From Clarkia xantiana subsp. parviflora (taxonomy: Eukaryota; Streptophyta; Magnoliopsida; Myrtales; Onagraceae): a stretch of DNA of 64,000 bases. Numbering within the stretch: position 1 is the first letter of the stretch; each line of letters begins with the position of its first letter. The position numbers and the translations under genes were made by a program. Location: contig JAPTYO010000002.1 in assembly GCA_036873135.1 (NCBI GenBank), positions 2,438,952-2,502,951 of the forward strand. The letters are read 5' to 3'. The notes under the pieces were generated by a model. The model saw nothing but the letters and a program-made list of their open reading frames with translations. It searched no databases and was not told the origin of the DNA. Of this stretch, positions 35,078 through 46,042 are shown piece by piece.

Positions 35078-37660
35078 ATGGCAAGTAAAGGCGAAGGACC
35101 TGCGATCGGTATCGATCTTGGCACTACATACTCGTGCGTCGGTGTGTGGCAGCACGACCGAGTTGAGATTATTGCCAACGACCAGGGTAACAGGACTACG
35201 CCATCCTATGTAGGCTTCACCGACAGTGAGCGTTTGATAGGTGATGCCGCCAAGAACCAGGTCGCTATGAATCCGATCAACACCGTCTTTGGTAATATTT
35301 TCTACATCCCTCTTAGATCCAGGAATTGCTTTTACTTGTTGCTTGTTGCCTGTTGCTAGTTGCCTGTTTGCTTGGCTCTATATTTTCGTTCAGGCGCGTT
35401 AGATTGCTGTTACCAGATCTGTTTTTTTTTTTTTTTTTAAATTATTATAAATAATTTGTTTTGGTCGGTTGCTTGTCTACTCTATTTCGAAGAGGTTAAT
35501 TGCTGTTAAAGAATGAATAATTTTCGAACTAGAGCCAACTTATGCTGACTGATCTAAGTTTGCTTCAGTTGTTTGGATTATAATTGATGTGTGAAAGCTT
35601 TGAAAGTAAAGTTAGGGACTGGGTTGAATGTTTAGGTTCAATTTTGTACGACTCTTTAAGAATAGAATTTGAACTGCGAGGCAAGTCAACCCTTTCCTTC
35701 CGTAAAAATAGCCTAGTGTTTCTGCATCAGGAAAAAAGCTATTTTTCCCCTTTCCCCTACCTAATTTATTGTTAGTGGAACTATTGAGGATTGTTCAAAC
35801 CTTGTTGCTCAGCATCTTTAAATCTCTACTTCTAATGGCTTTTCCAGTTCTCTGTATTTGTGCTCTGTAGATTTGATCATACACAGTCTCTAACTCATTG
35901 CTGGTTTTACTTTGTCAATAGATGCCAAGAGGTTGATCGGCAGAAGATTCAGTGATGCCTCCGTCCAGAGTGACATGAAGCACTGGCCTTTCAAGGTAAC
36001 CCCTGGACCTGGTGACAAGCCCATGATTGGTGTTAACTACAAGGGCGAAGATAAGCAGTTTGCGGCTGAAGAAATCTCGTCTATGGTGCTCATCAAGATG
36101 CGTGAGATTGCTGAAGCCTATCTTGGCACCACCATCAAGAATGCTGTCGTCACTGTCCCCGCATACTTCAACGACTCGCAAAGACAGGCCACCAAGGATG
36201 CTGGAGTCATTGCTGGGCTCAATGTCATGCGTATCATCAACGAACCCACCGCTGCAGCTATTGCCTATGGTCTTGACAAGAAGGCTACCAGTGTCGGTGA
36301 GAAGAATGTGTTGATCTTCGACCTTGGTGGTGGTACTTTTGATGTGTCCCTCTTGACTATTGAGGAGGGTATCTTTGAAGTAAAGGCTACAGCCGGTGAC
36401 ACCCATCTTGGCGGTGAAGATTTTGACAACAGAATGGTGAACCATTTCGTGCAAGAGTTCAAGAGGAAGAACAAGGACATCTCTGGAAATCCCAGAGCTT
36501 TGAGGCGATTGAGGACTTCTTGTGAGAGAGCGAAGAGGACTCTGTCATCCACTGCTCAGACCACGATTGAGATTGATTCTTTGTACGAGGGTGTTGATTT
36601 TTACACCACCATCACTCGTGCTAGATTTGAGGAACTCAACATGGATCTCTTCAGGAAGTGTATGGAGCCGGTTGAGAAGTGTTTGAGGGATGCCAAGATG
36701 GACAAGAGCACTATCCATGATGTCGTCCTTGTCGGTGGATCCACCAGAATTCCCAAGGTGCAGCAGCTTCTGCAGGACTTCTTCAACGGCAAGGAGCTGT
36801 GTAAGAGCATCAACCCGGACGAGGCTGTTGCTTACGGAGCTGCAGTCCAAGCTGCAATATTGAGCGGAGAAGGAAACGAGAAGGTGCAGGACCTTCTTCT
36901 GTTGGATGTGACCCCCTTGTCTCTTGGTTTGGAGACTGCTGGTGGTGTCATGACTGTTCTCATCCCCAGAAACACTACCATCCCCACCAAGAAGGAGCAG
37001 GTGTTCTCTACATACTCGGACAACCAGCCTGGAGTCCTTATCCAGGTGTACGAAGGAGAGAGGGCGAGGACCAGGGACAACAACTTGTTGGGCAAGTTTG
37101 AGCTCTCCGGCATTCCTCCGGCTCCCAGGGGAGTCCCTCAGATCACTGTCTGCTTCGACATTGATGCAAATGGTATCCTTAACGTGTCAGCCGAGGACAA
37201 GACCACGGGACAGAAGAACAAGATTACCATCACCAATGACAAGGGAAGACTGTCCAAGGAGGAGATTGAGAAGATGGTGCAGGAGGCTGAGAAGTACAAG
37301 GCTGAGGATGAGGATCACAAGAAGAAGGTTGATGCCAAGAATGCTCTTGAGAACTACGCTTACAACATGAGGAACACCATCAAGGATGAGAAGATCAGTG
37401 CCAAGCTGTCTGGAGATGACAAGAAGAAGATTGAAGATGCCATTGATGAAGCCATCAGTTGGTTAGATGCCAACCAGCTGGGTGAGGCAGATGAGTTTGA
37501 AGACAAGATGAAGGAGCTTGAGGGGATATGCAATCCCATCATCGCCAAGATGTACCAGGGTGGTGCCGGTGGTCCTGACATGGGCGGCAGTGGTATGGAT
37601 GATGACGATGCCCCTCCTGCAAGCGGCGGTGCCGGTCCCAAGATCGAGGAGGTCGACTAA
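35078..37660 (+). CDS. HSP70: Cytosolic HSC70 chaperone, right copy
   Basis: A near-identical paralogue of the left HSC70. Exon 1 is 35078-35291, exon 2 is 35922-37660, with the intron at the same site; 650 residues. It has all family signatures: [31 protein letters not shown], the lid and the C-terminal EEVD. It has one fewer Lys in the run near residue 256 (KRKNKD for KRKNKKD), and an Ala for Thr in the DDDD-x-PP tail. The extra Lys is the usual plant form as I recall the family, so the right copy likely lost a codon. Introns are also almost the same as in the left copy, while 3' UTRs differ clearly after the stop. The upstream HSE cluster predicts heat induction. Confidence 0.98.
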
Positions 37661-38104
37661 ATTCATTTCCATTGATGGAGCTTCTCTCTTTTTTATTTCC
37701 GTTTCCCTTTCCCTGTGTGGTGTTATGATTTTTAGGTGGCATTTTTGTTTCTCCTATCCACCACCGTTATTGAAGAAACACTTGTTTTTTGTTGTTAAAC
37801 TCTGTTGCAGTAGTAGTGTGCTCTGATGCAGTCTTTATGTTGTTCATTTATCATTCATATAGTTATTGAACGAACTTGTTTCCTTATTTTGGCATGGTGA
37901 TGTGGCTGTTTCTATTGTATCTTTTCCAGAAGTGGCTTGAATATGGGTCTCAGTTAATATTGGCAAATTCTTAATCTCAGTAAATGACCCAGATGGGTCA
38001 TAGGGTGGCTTAGTTAGGTATTCTGTTTTGGCTTTGAATATTCAAACTTCCGCTGCTGTCGACGTTCTATCTCAACTCTATATATATATATATAAATGGA
38101 TATA

Positions 38105-38286
38105 TGTTATGAATATATTATGTGGATGTTCAATATTATGTGTATATAATCTTCCTAATTTAGACTTTCCTTGTATTGATTTTACTTCATCTCCAAGTCT
38201 ATGTAATCCCTATATAAGGGCCCCTATGTGTGATAATAAGATCATGCTCAAGTTCCCTTTTCTATTACCTCTCTACTTTCGTAACA
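38105..38286 (+). repeat. 5' LTR of the small copia element
   Basis: 182 bp, TG...CA ends, with CCCTATATAAGGGCCCC (near 38209) as likely TATA promoter. Confidence 0.9.
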
Positions 38287-41200
38287 CGTTATCAGCACGA
38301 AATTGCTCATAATTTTTCCGATGAAGTTCATCAAGACCGATCCCTAGCTTCACATGAAATCATTACCGTGCCATCTTATTATTATTATTATTTTGCTAAT
38401 TACATCTTATTATGTTTATGTTTCCCTAGCATATATATTATATAATATATATATATATATAAATACACTATTATTGAAACCTCAACCATGTCTTCCTGCA
38501 GACTCTAATCCACCTAGCCCCATTCAAGGATTTGGGTGTTTGCCATCTCCGTACCTAAGTCCAACACATATGTGTCGCCTTCGCTTGGATCTTCAATTCC
38601 ATATAGTTCGCTTCCTGAGATCTGGGTGTTAGCTACGCCGACATAGCTCCCTCCATACGCAATAAGTTTCCTTCAATATTAAATGTTTTTTTTTTTCTTT
38701 TTCTGTACATAATTCTATTTTGAAACAGGTAGATATATATGAACAAGAGCGACACTAGCCTTAATTAAGACCCGGAAACATTGATTTACATCTCCATCAT
38801 CAATTCAGTGCCGGATATAACTTTCGGCTACTCGATACAAGGGAGCAATACTTGGGCAAACACAATATCATGCAATATTATTGAGTACGCATGTTGCGAA
38901 ATGTTATTTATACATAAAATTATATGTATTAATATGCTTCACTTCATGAAACGCGCAGTAGTGCTCGATGCTGAAATATATTAAGATGTAAATTGAGAAT
39001 GAAAATTATATGCATCGGCTCACTGGATATGTTTCACTCCCTGAAGTGAGTAACGTTATTATGAAATAACGAAGATATAGCGCACTCCCAGAAGTGAGTG
39101 TTGCAGTTTATAATCTTAATAACAACTCGATAGAGTAAAAATACAAATATGTTATAATCATCATGGTCGTGGAAAAACTTGATTTTGATTTTGAAATAGA
39201 TAAAATTGCTAGCATCATCATGATATCGATAAAGAACGATGATGCATTTTATGAAGAAAGAATGTATGAAAAGAATGCAAAATCCAATTATTTGGAAGAA
39301 TGATAATTTTGAGAAGTACGGTGACGCAAAGCGCGAGAGTCGATCATATAAAGCGCGATGGCAATAAGCAAAGATTGGTCTCAGCTCTTGCATATATTAT
39401 TGTAAATCCTGGGACATTAGAATAAAAAAAAAAGCATTCTTTATGAATATCGGATCCTGGAATATTCGATATCACGATCCTTGAAGATCAAAATTATGAT
39501 TATTCGTATTTATTTTATTTTTAAATTCCGCATTTAAAGTTATATTTATATTTCTTGCACTGCATTTACAGTTACATTTTATTTATTGCATTGCATTTTA
39601 TTTATTATATACATATATCATTATGCTCATTGAATTTTATTATAAAATGATCAAGAAGATGAAGAGTTATTCAAAAGCTCAATAATTACTACATTTAGGA
39701 TCCTGAAGATCCTAACAGATCATGAGTTATGAATAAATAATCAGGAAGATCCTATAAGATCTATAAATGAATAAAGGATCCTGAAGTTCCTAAATATCTC
39801 GGACTATGAATTAACGAGATTGAAGATCCATGACCGGTTACAGTCCATTCCGGTTACAATAATTGGCGTGACCGGTTACAGTCCATTCCAGATCACTTAT
39901 GTTGCGCAAGAAATTACAAAGAGCCTCCAATAAAATAGCTAAACTGCTACCGATGAGAGCAAAATTGAGTATAAATGCATATTATTATGCAAACAGCAGT
40001 ACAATTTCCCATCAAGCCAATATTAAATCAGAGTTCTCCCTTTTACACCCAATTTTTAGTGAAGAGACAAATTTTCCACATTAATTTTATGATGTGCGAT
40101 ATATGTTTGAACTGCTCCACCGCAACGCACAAACATGGGTCTGGAATGTTGGAAAAAAAAATATTTTGTCTATAAATCAATTATTTGGGAATAATGACAT
40201 ATATATATTAAAGCAAGAGTTGCTGATTATTATTGATGAACAGATTTTCCCAACATTAGGGGGAGAAAAGAAGCAGCTGGCAGAAAATAGATTGACTGAA
40301 CAATAATTGTTATTATCTCATTTAGATCCTCGCACAATGATAATATGAACTTGAAGTTCAAAGAGATAACCATTTTCAGATACTGCCTATTAAGTGACTT
40401 TATGAGACCCAGAAAGTCATAAATCAATTACCGGCTGCAAATGCTCCAATTTAAATGTCCCGATAGGACAGATTATAATGAAAAATAACTCACGCATGAA
40501 GCGTGCGATAATGGTTCCAAATAAATTTTATTGATAAAAGAATGGAGCATAGAAAGAAATATAAATATGGTCTTATTATGGAGGTGATTTCCCAAACAAT
40601 GAGTAAAGACATAACTAAATATGAAACCCCAGAAGTGGTTCAGGTACCTGAAAGTAATTACAATAAAGAGATCTCGATGAGTTATGTCGTTAATGGGAAA
40701 ATGATGGAACCGAGAATATCAAGTTGTCGACAACAGTTTTGAATATTATTCATGAGTGAAATCATAAAACAAGACGAGGAGTCGAGGATCTTGAGCTCAA
40801 TATGTTAAACAAGTATTATGATTGGCCAAAGTTTGAAAAGACGCAAGTATTAACATGAAAAATGCATAAGGTGGAAGCCAGTGGATACAAATTATTTCCC
40901 GCATAAATAAATTGTGTCGTAAGATATATACGCACAACCTGTGGTACAAATGTTATGTGCAAAATCCTGGCAATTATTATATGGATCATCTAGTGGAGCA
41001 ATCACCTTCAAATATATTATTACGTTGGCAGTACATAAAAAGTTTTGAATGCGTCCCACATATGAATTATTTATACCCTTTTTGGGTGGCTAATTTGATA
41101 GCAAAATTAAAGTGAAAATCCATGAAGGATTGAAAATGCTAGCATGAAATTTTTTCCAAGAATGTTGGATAATAAATATATTGTACCATTATTTTGTATA

Positions 41201-41627
41201 TATGAAGATAATGCAGGTTATATAGCTCGAGTTGAAGACTGTTATATCAAATGAGACATACAAAACACATCCGCCTCAAGTTATTCTTCATCCAACGAAT
41301 TTGTTCATATGACTATCTAGCGGATCTTTTCAAGGAGGCTTTATCGACTGCGACATCTGGAATACTGACGAAATAATTGGATTGCGTCGACTTAATGAAA
41401 TTACGTGATGTCAACATCAGGGGGAGAATCTACACCGCTGCACTCTTTTTCCCTTAACCAAGGTTTTGTCCCACTGGGTTTTCCTGGTAAGGTTTTTAAC
41501 GAGGCAGCTTACAAAAAGGGATCCATAATTGTGTACTCTTTTTCCTTAACTAGATTTTTATCCCAATGGGTTTTTTCTAGTAAGGTTTTAACGAGGCACA
41601 ATTCCCTTATGAACATCCAAGGGGGAG

Positions 41628-41811
41628 TGTTATGAATATATTATGTGGATGTTCAATATTATGTGTATATACCATCTTCCTAATTTAGACTTTCCTTGTA
41701 TTGATTTTACTTCATCTCCAAGTCTATGTAATCCCTATATAAGGGCCCCTATGTGTGATAATAAGATCATGCTCAAGTTCCCTCTTCTATTACCTATCTA
41801 CTTTCGTAACA
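41628..41811 (+). repeat. 3' LTR of the small copia element
   Basis: 184 bp, matching the 5' LTR apart from a short indel (TATAATC / TATACCATC) and two or three substitutions. Confidence 0.9.
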
Positions 41812-41911
41812 ATATATATATATTCTTAGTGGCAGTGCTAGTAATTTCATCGGGGTATAAATATAACGCCTCCAGGTCGGAATTAATCGGAACAAATGAA
41901 TTGGAACTTTT

Positions 41912-42011
41912 ATCATTCTCCTAAAGGGCCACAGATCTCTACAGTCCAAACTCGGTTTAACATCATTCTCCTAAAGGGCCACAGATCTCTACAGTCCAAA
42001 CTCGGTTTAAC
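41912..42011. repeat. Tandem duplication, two 50-bp units
   Basis: ATCATTCTCCTAAAGGGCC... occurs at 41912 and again at 41962, identical through CTCGGTTTAAC. A recent local duplication 100 bp beyond the copia element. Confidence 0.95.
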
Positions 42012-43253
42012 ATAACCATAGGAAGGCAGGCTCTTACCGGCAATATTATATTTACCCTATTTTTGTTGTATAATAATAATATAATGCACATTGACCTAAG
42101 ATTAGTGTTTTTTTTGCCAATATGATTAGTGTTTAATTTACTGAAGCGGCTTGATGGAGATTTATAAAAGCTCGTTGATCCAAATAATGCCGAAAATTTG
42201 ACGCATGGTTGAGAAAAATTTCAATTTTGTCGCTAATCAATCAATACTCAATATTTGAATGCTAACGACGGCAAAACATAGCTTAAATACCGAAAATAAA
42301 ACTTTAGCACAAATCTGAAATTAATAACTAATTCTAAACAAAACTGACAAATTGCAAAAAAGACCCAAAGTAACATAAAATTACAATTTTGACCCTCTAA
42401 AATTTAGATTCTAAAACAAAGAAAAATCGTTGTACTCCGTAGCTTGCTATGAGTATTGCTCAAATTGCCGTTTTCGTATAAAACACTATATCCGTATGCC
42501 AAAATACAACACTTCAACCTCATTATTCACTCAATCTAAGATGACAGTTCAACTCGGGCCTTAATGATGGAAGGAAGTTAAGACCGTCACCTGATGCCAA
42601 ACTTAAGCGCCAAACTGCTGCTTAGGGCAAAAGTAATCGTAGCAACTCCCTAGATCTTTACCTACTCCCCTACATTTGATGCAAGATGTTAATTTTCTAG
42701 TTATCATGTTTGCTTTTATGTTTTTGTTGTTAATGCCGCCTCCCATGTCGGGCTCTAAGTTGGTTGAGGTTCCTTCGAGGTAGATAAGGCCAAAGATCAA
42801 ACTACTGATCCATCCATAAATATGAACTTTAAAAAATTAGCGCACGTTAAAAAATGAAACTTAGTTTCTCTCGGAAAAAGAAGTATTTTATAATAGCTAG
42901 ATACGAATGAAACCATATACAAATTTGAAAGATAGGATCAGTTAATCATATGGTTAATTGTTTTGAAAATTTGAGATGTGCTTTTAAATCAACATATTGT
43001 TTATAGTTGACTGAACTTCTTCATCTGTTATTTTTTTTCTTAATTTTTTTTTAAATATCCAAATAAGAGGAAATGTGAAAGGGATGTTAGTTGGGGCAGG
43101 CTTGAATTAGTGCATGAGAGAAGAAAAAGGTTCGTGGGAGTGGTGCATGGCCCACGTGTCTGAACTTGGGGTTATAGTTAAGTTGTACTCGAGTAGGCAA
43201 CCTACTTAATTAGGCTTGGTTTTCCAGCCTCCAATATCAGCGCCACCTTCACC
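42012..43253. other. Spacer upstream of the Ole e 1-like gene
   Basis: AT-rich intergenic DNA with no supported gene. The last part is the likely promoter of the Ole e 1-like gene. Confidence 0.4.
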
Positions 43254-43263
43254 TTATATATAA
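43254..43263 (+). promoter_or_regulatory. TATA box of the Ole e 1-like gene
   Basis: TTATATATAAACC lies about 85-90 bp upstream of the ATG at 43347, a normal plant TATA and leader spacing. Confidence 0.55.
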
Positions 43264-43346
43264 ACCAACGCCAACTTCAGTTTATTAGTAGTATAATTAA
43301 CAAGTTATAGCCAGCCAGCCAACCATTAATTAAATAGTAGTCGAAG

Positions 43347-45734
43347 ATGAACTGCTTCATCTTCTTCTTCTTCCTCATTTTCTTGTCCATGCGAGCTCCT
43401 GTAGATGCAGAGCAGTTAATGGAGGTGTTTAGCGAGGAGGAGTTGGTAGAGATGGCTGGATACGGTGAGGAGAAGCTCTCCACCGTCCTTATCACCGGTT
43501 CGGTTTTCTGCGAGTCCTGTCTGCAACCTCCCGCCTCACAACCTCACCTTTCTTCATGGCCCTTGTCAGGTATACTATACTATACTTCGATGCCAATGGA
43601 GGTTGAAATCAAAATCTCAGTATTTTGCTTTGATACCATCATGTTATAAAACCTGTTATTGTTTGGGCTGAACAAAAATTCAAATAGTTCGAAATTTTGA
43701 GTAATGCATTCCGCAATTGTGCCCAAGCTTGAGTGGGTGGGACTTCTCGTTTAAACTCGGGCTCTGGTTTTTTCAGACAAAATCTTGAATGTTCCGTTCT
43801 GAATTTGTAACTCATCTTAATTGTTAGTTATTTTAACTCAACTCTATTTTTTTAATTCTGAATTCGTAGAGCTTGATGTTCGTATAATAATTTGATGTTT
43901 GACGTGTTGAAAAATTTAAAGAATGAAATGACAATTATATGTTGTTGTTTTTTTTTTCAATTTTGATGTAAACTTCGGACAAGTCCGAACTCGTTTCAAG
44001 TTACATAAACCTGAGAAGTGAGAAGTCTTGAGTTGTTCAACAATTTTTTTACACTGCCTGTCATTTGAACTCCCATTTTCAGAAATATTTATAAAGATCA
44101 TCTCTGTTAGGTTATAAAGTCTAGGTCAACGGGTCGTCAATCTAGAATTTAGGGTTCACTGCTCCTAGGACTAGTCATTCTGATACATGCCCTTCTGCTT
44201 CCTTGGGGTAGTCGTTCTGATATATGTCCTTTTCTTCTCTCCTTCTGACCTCCTTTCCTTCTCTCCTTCTGACCTCCTTTCCTTCTCTCCTTCTGACCTC
44301 CTTTCCTTCTCTCCTTCTGACCTCCTTTCCTTCTCTCCTTCTGACCTCCTTTCCTTCTCTCCTTCTGACCTCCTGAGGCTTGTACTTCTTACCCCTGGGG
44401 CTTGTCCTACTGCTCTATGCTCTTCTGCTTCCTTAGCTCTCTTCTCCTTGCTACCCTGCAAGAGGGGCAATACCAGGCACAGAGGGGGGTGGTGCCTGAT
44501 GAACCCTCTCCGATGCCTAAGTCAGTACGGTTTTAGAGAGATAAAGCTAGAGAGATGTCAGAGCAAAATTGTGCAACTTGCCAAGATGATCAAATGAGTT
44601 GTGAAGGTGGGGTATTTATAGGCAACGGTGTCATTAAGGTGGCTTAATGACATCGTTAGCCTTTAAACACAATTAATTAACCTTTAAGCGTATAATTAAG
44701 ACTTTAGGATTCGGATGAGGCAGGCGGAGTGGACCGAGCATGGGCGTCTGAAAGGGGTGCCGGGACCCTTGGGGGGGAGAAATCCGACCCCCAAGGTAGG
44801 GGTTGGGTGAGGACACCCAACCCCTCCTAGGGAGGGTGGGGTTGGCCAACCCCATCCCTCCTAGGAGGGATCGGGTTGGCCGACCCGATCTCCCCTAGGG
44901 GAGATCGGGTTGGCCAACCCGATCTCTCCTAGGAGAGATCGGGTTGGCTGACCCGATCTCTCCTAGGAGAGATCGGGTTGGCCAACCCGATCTCCCCTAG
45001 GGGAGATCGGGTCGGCTGACCCGATCTCCCCTAGGGGAGGTCGGGTGTGGCCACCCAACCTCACCTAGGTGAGTTCGCCTCTATCGGACGGGCGCTTCGG
45101 CCCCGTCCGGGCCGTCGATGTTCTCGCGAAGTGTCCGGATTGAAGTTTTGATTCGCAATCATAAATGGGACGATAAAAATACAACGGTTTGGAAGTCAAC
45201 GGGTTCAAATTGGGCGTATATCCATCAATCTCCATTTGTTTAAGAATTTAGTTATTTTTATAGGAAACGACACTGTACGTCGGATGTCATTTTCCTCCCA
45301 TTTTTTTCAAAAAAATATATCTATTTGTACCTAAAGAAGATTGAACTCCATTATTAACAAAATTGAGTGGTTGTTTTTTACACTTTGCAGGGGCTATAGT
45401 GGGTGTGTACTGCTACGACAAAACAAGCAACATCGAATCCAACTCAACCCGACCCAACGGCGACTTCACCATCGATCTTCCATCCCACCTCCACGCCATT
45501 CCCGACTTAGAAACCCGGTGCTGGGTCGAGCTCCTTCGTGTGCCCGACACCTCTTCATGCCGCCCTGCTTACGTCACACTAAAGAAACATATAACTATTT
45601 CATCCATCCGTGACGGGACCCGCACCTACGATGCCGGAACTATTAAGCTCCTTCACTCTGCAAGTAAACCTTCGGCTTCATGCAGTGATCAGAAAGACGT
45701 GGAAACCGCGGTGGTGGAGACGACGAGTCACTAA
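43347..45734 (+). CDS. Pollen Ole e 1 allergen / extensin-family secreted protein
   Basis: A small secreted cell-wall protein of the Ole e 1-like family. Exons 43347-43569 and 45391-45734 (TAA) join in phase 1 to give 188 residues. Residues 1-21 are a clear signal peptide (MNCFIFFFFLIFLSMRAPVDA). The Ole e 1 hallmark follows: ITGSVFCESCLQ (V-x-G-x-V-x-C-x-x-C), then GAIVGVYCYDKTSN at the splice joint and NGDFTIDLPSHL. Further down come CWVELLRVPDTSSCRPAY and a final pair of Ser-rich stretches. The conserved Cys residues fit disulfide-bonded beta structure. The 1.8-kb intron is mostly a solo LTR (44105-45227), which leaves both splice sites untouched (163 bp before the acceptor). Biological role of family members varies; none is proven here. 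Confidence 0.88.
44234..44377. repeat. 24-bp minisatellite, six copies
   Basis: Unit CTTCTCTCCTTCTGACCTCC + TTTC; five exact copies and a sixth with an altered end. Lies in solo LTR 2, in the region inferred to be U5. Read on minus it would encode repeated SEGEKERR, but there is no sign this is translated. Confidence 0.95.
44785..45080. repeat. 34-bp periodic array of palindromes in solo LTR 2
   Basis: CCTAGG centres occur at 44828.5, 44862.5, 44896.5, 44930.5, 44964.5, 44998.5, 45032.5 and 45066.5, exactly 34 bp apart. Between them lie GGTTGGCCAACC-type palindromes, themselves 17 bp off. Each half-unit is self-complementary, and arms differ from unit to unit while keeping pairing (CTCTCCTAGGAGAG, CTCCCCTAGGGGAG, CCCTCCTAGGAGGG, CACCTAGGTG). 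A degenerate unit (CCCCCAAGG) precedes the array. Confidence 0.95.
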
Positions 45735-45970
45735 GAGAGTTGCACCGACGTACGATATGGTTCCATTCGGATGGCGCTTCAGTCACAAAATCGAACCTTT
45801 CGATATAATGTTGTGTATGATAGTTCACTGATTTTCATTTAGTTGATTGTTGTATACTACTGTTTGATTCCCACTTGACTTTAGAGTCTGTCAGTTACGA
45901 AAACCACATATTAGGCTAGCTCTTACTATGTTAATTTATGAGTATTCTATGTGGTTATGGTTTAAAATTT

Positions 45971-46039
<69 letters not shown>
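45735..46039. other. 3' flank of the Ole e 1-like gene with (AT)n microsatellite
   Basis: The first 240 bp are the likely 3' UTR and flank. A long run of TA dinucleotides fills about 45976-46040. No other feature is seen. Confidence 0.6.

Positions 46040-46042
<3 letters not shown>

Larger units (their letters stand above)
34535..38085 (+). repeat. Right arm of the large inverted duplication carrying HSC70
   Basis: The inverted counterpart of 24820-29350. Inner edge at the TTTTTTAGATTAATTAATGG block near 34540; outer edge just before the copia element at 38105. The separation between the two arms is about 5.2 kb. Confidence 0.85.
38105..41811 (+). mobile_element. Small Ty1-copia-like element with LTRs, coding region degraded
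   Basis: A 3.7-kb element with 5' LTR 38105-38286 and 3' LTR 41628-41811, TGTTATG...GTAACA, differing at only a few positions. The flanking duplication ATATA (38100-38104 and 41812-41816) sits in AT-repeat DNA. After the 5' LTR comes TTATCAGCACG. A polypurine tract (AAGGGGGAG) directly precedes the 3' LTR. Remnants of a copia 3' end are visible near 41300-41600 (GGATCTTTTCAAGGAGGC resembles the LADLFTKAL region). Only short open frames exist, and no intact reverse transcriptase is seen, so mobility would need proteins from elsewhere. Confidence 0.88.
44105..45227 (-). mobile_element. Solo LTR 2 (gypsy-like) in the Ole e 1-like intron
   Basis: A 1,123-bp LTR (plus-strand ends TGTTAG...CCATCA) with a perfect 5-bp target-site duplication ATCTC at 44100-44104 and 45228-45232. 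On the minus strand: a palindromic array in U3 (44785-45080), a TATA box (GCCTATAAATACCCC, about 44613-44627), and then CATCGGAGAGGGTTCATCAGG and GGTATTGCCCCTCTTGCAGG, typical of plant gypsy LTR R/U5 regions. A 24-bp minisatellite follows. No internal region remains, so it arose by recombination between two LTRs. Orientation is opposite to the host gene. Confidence 0.92.

Noticed and set aside
44171..44470. Frame encoding repeated SEGEKERR
   Set aside because: It is the 24-bp minisatellite of solo LTR 2 read in one frame; no promoter or start supports translation.
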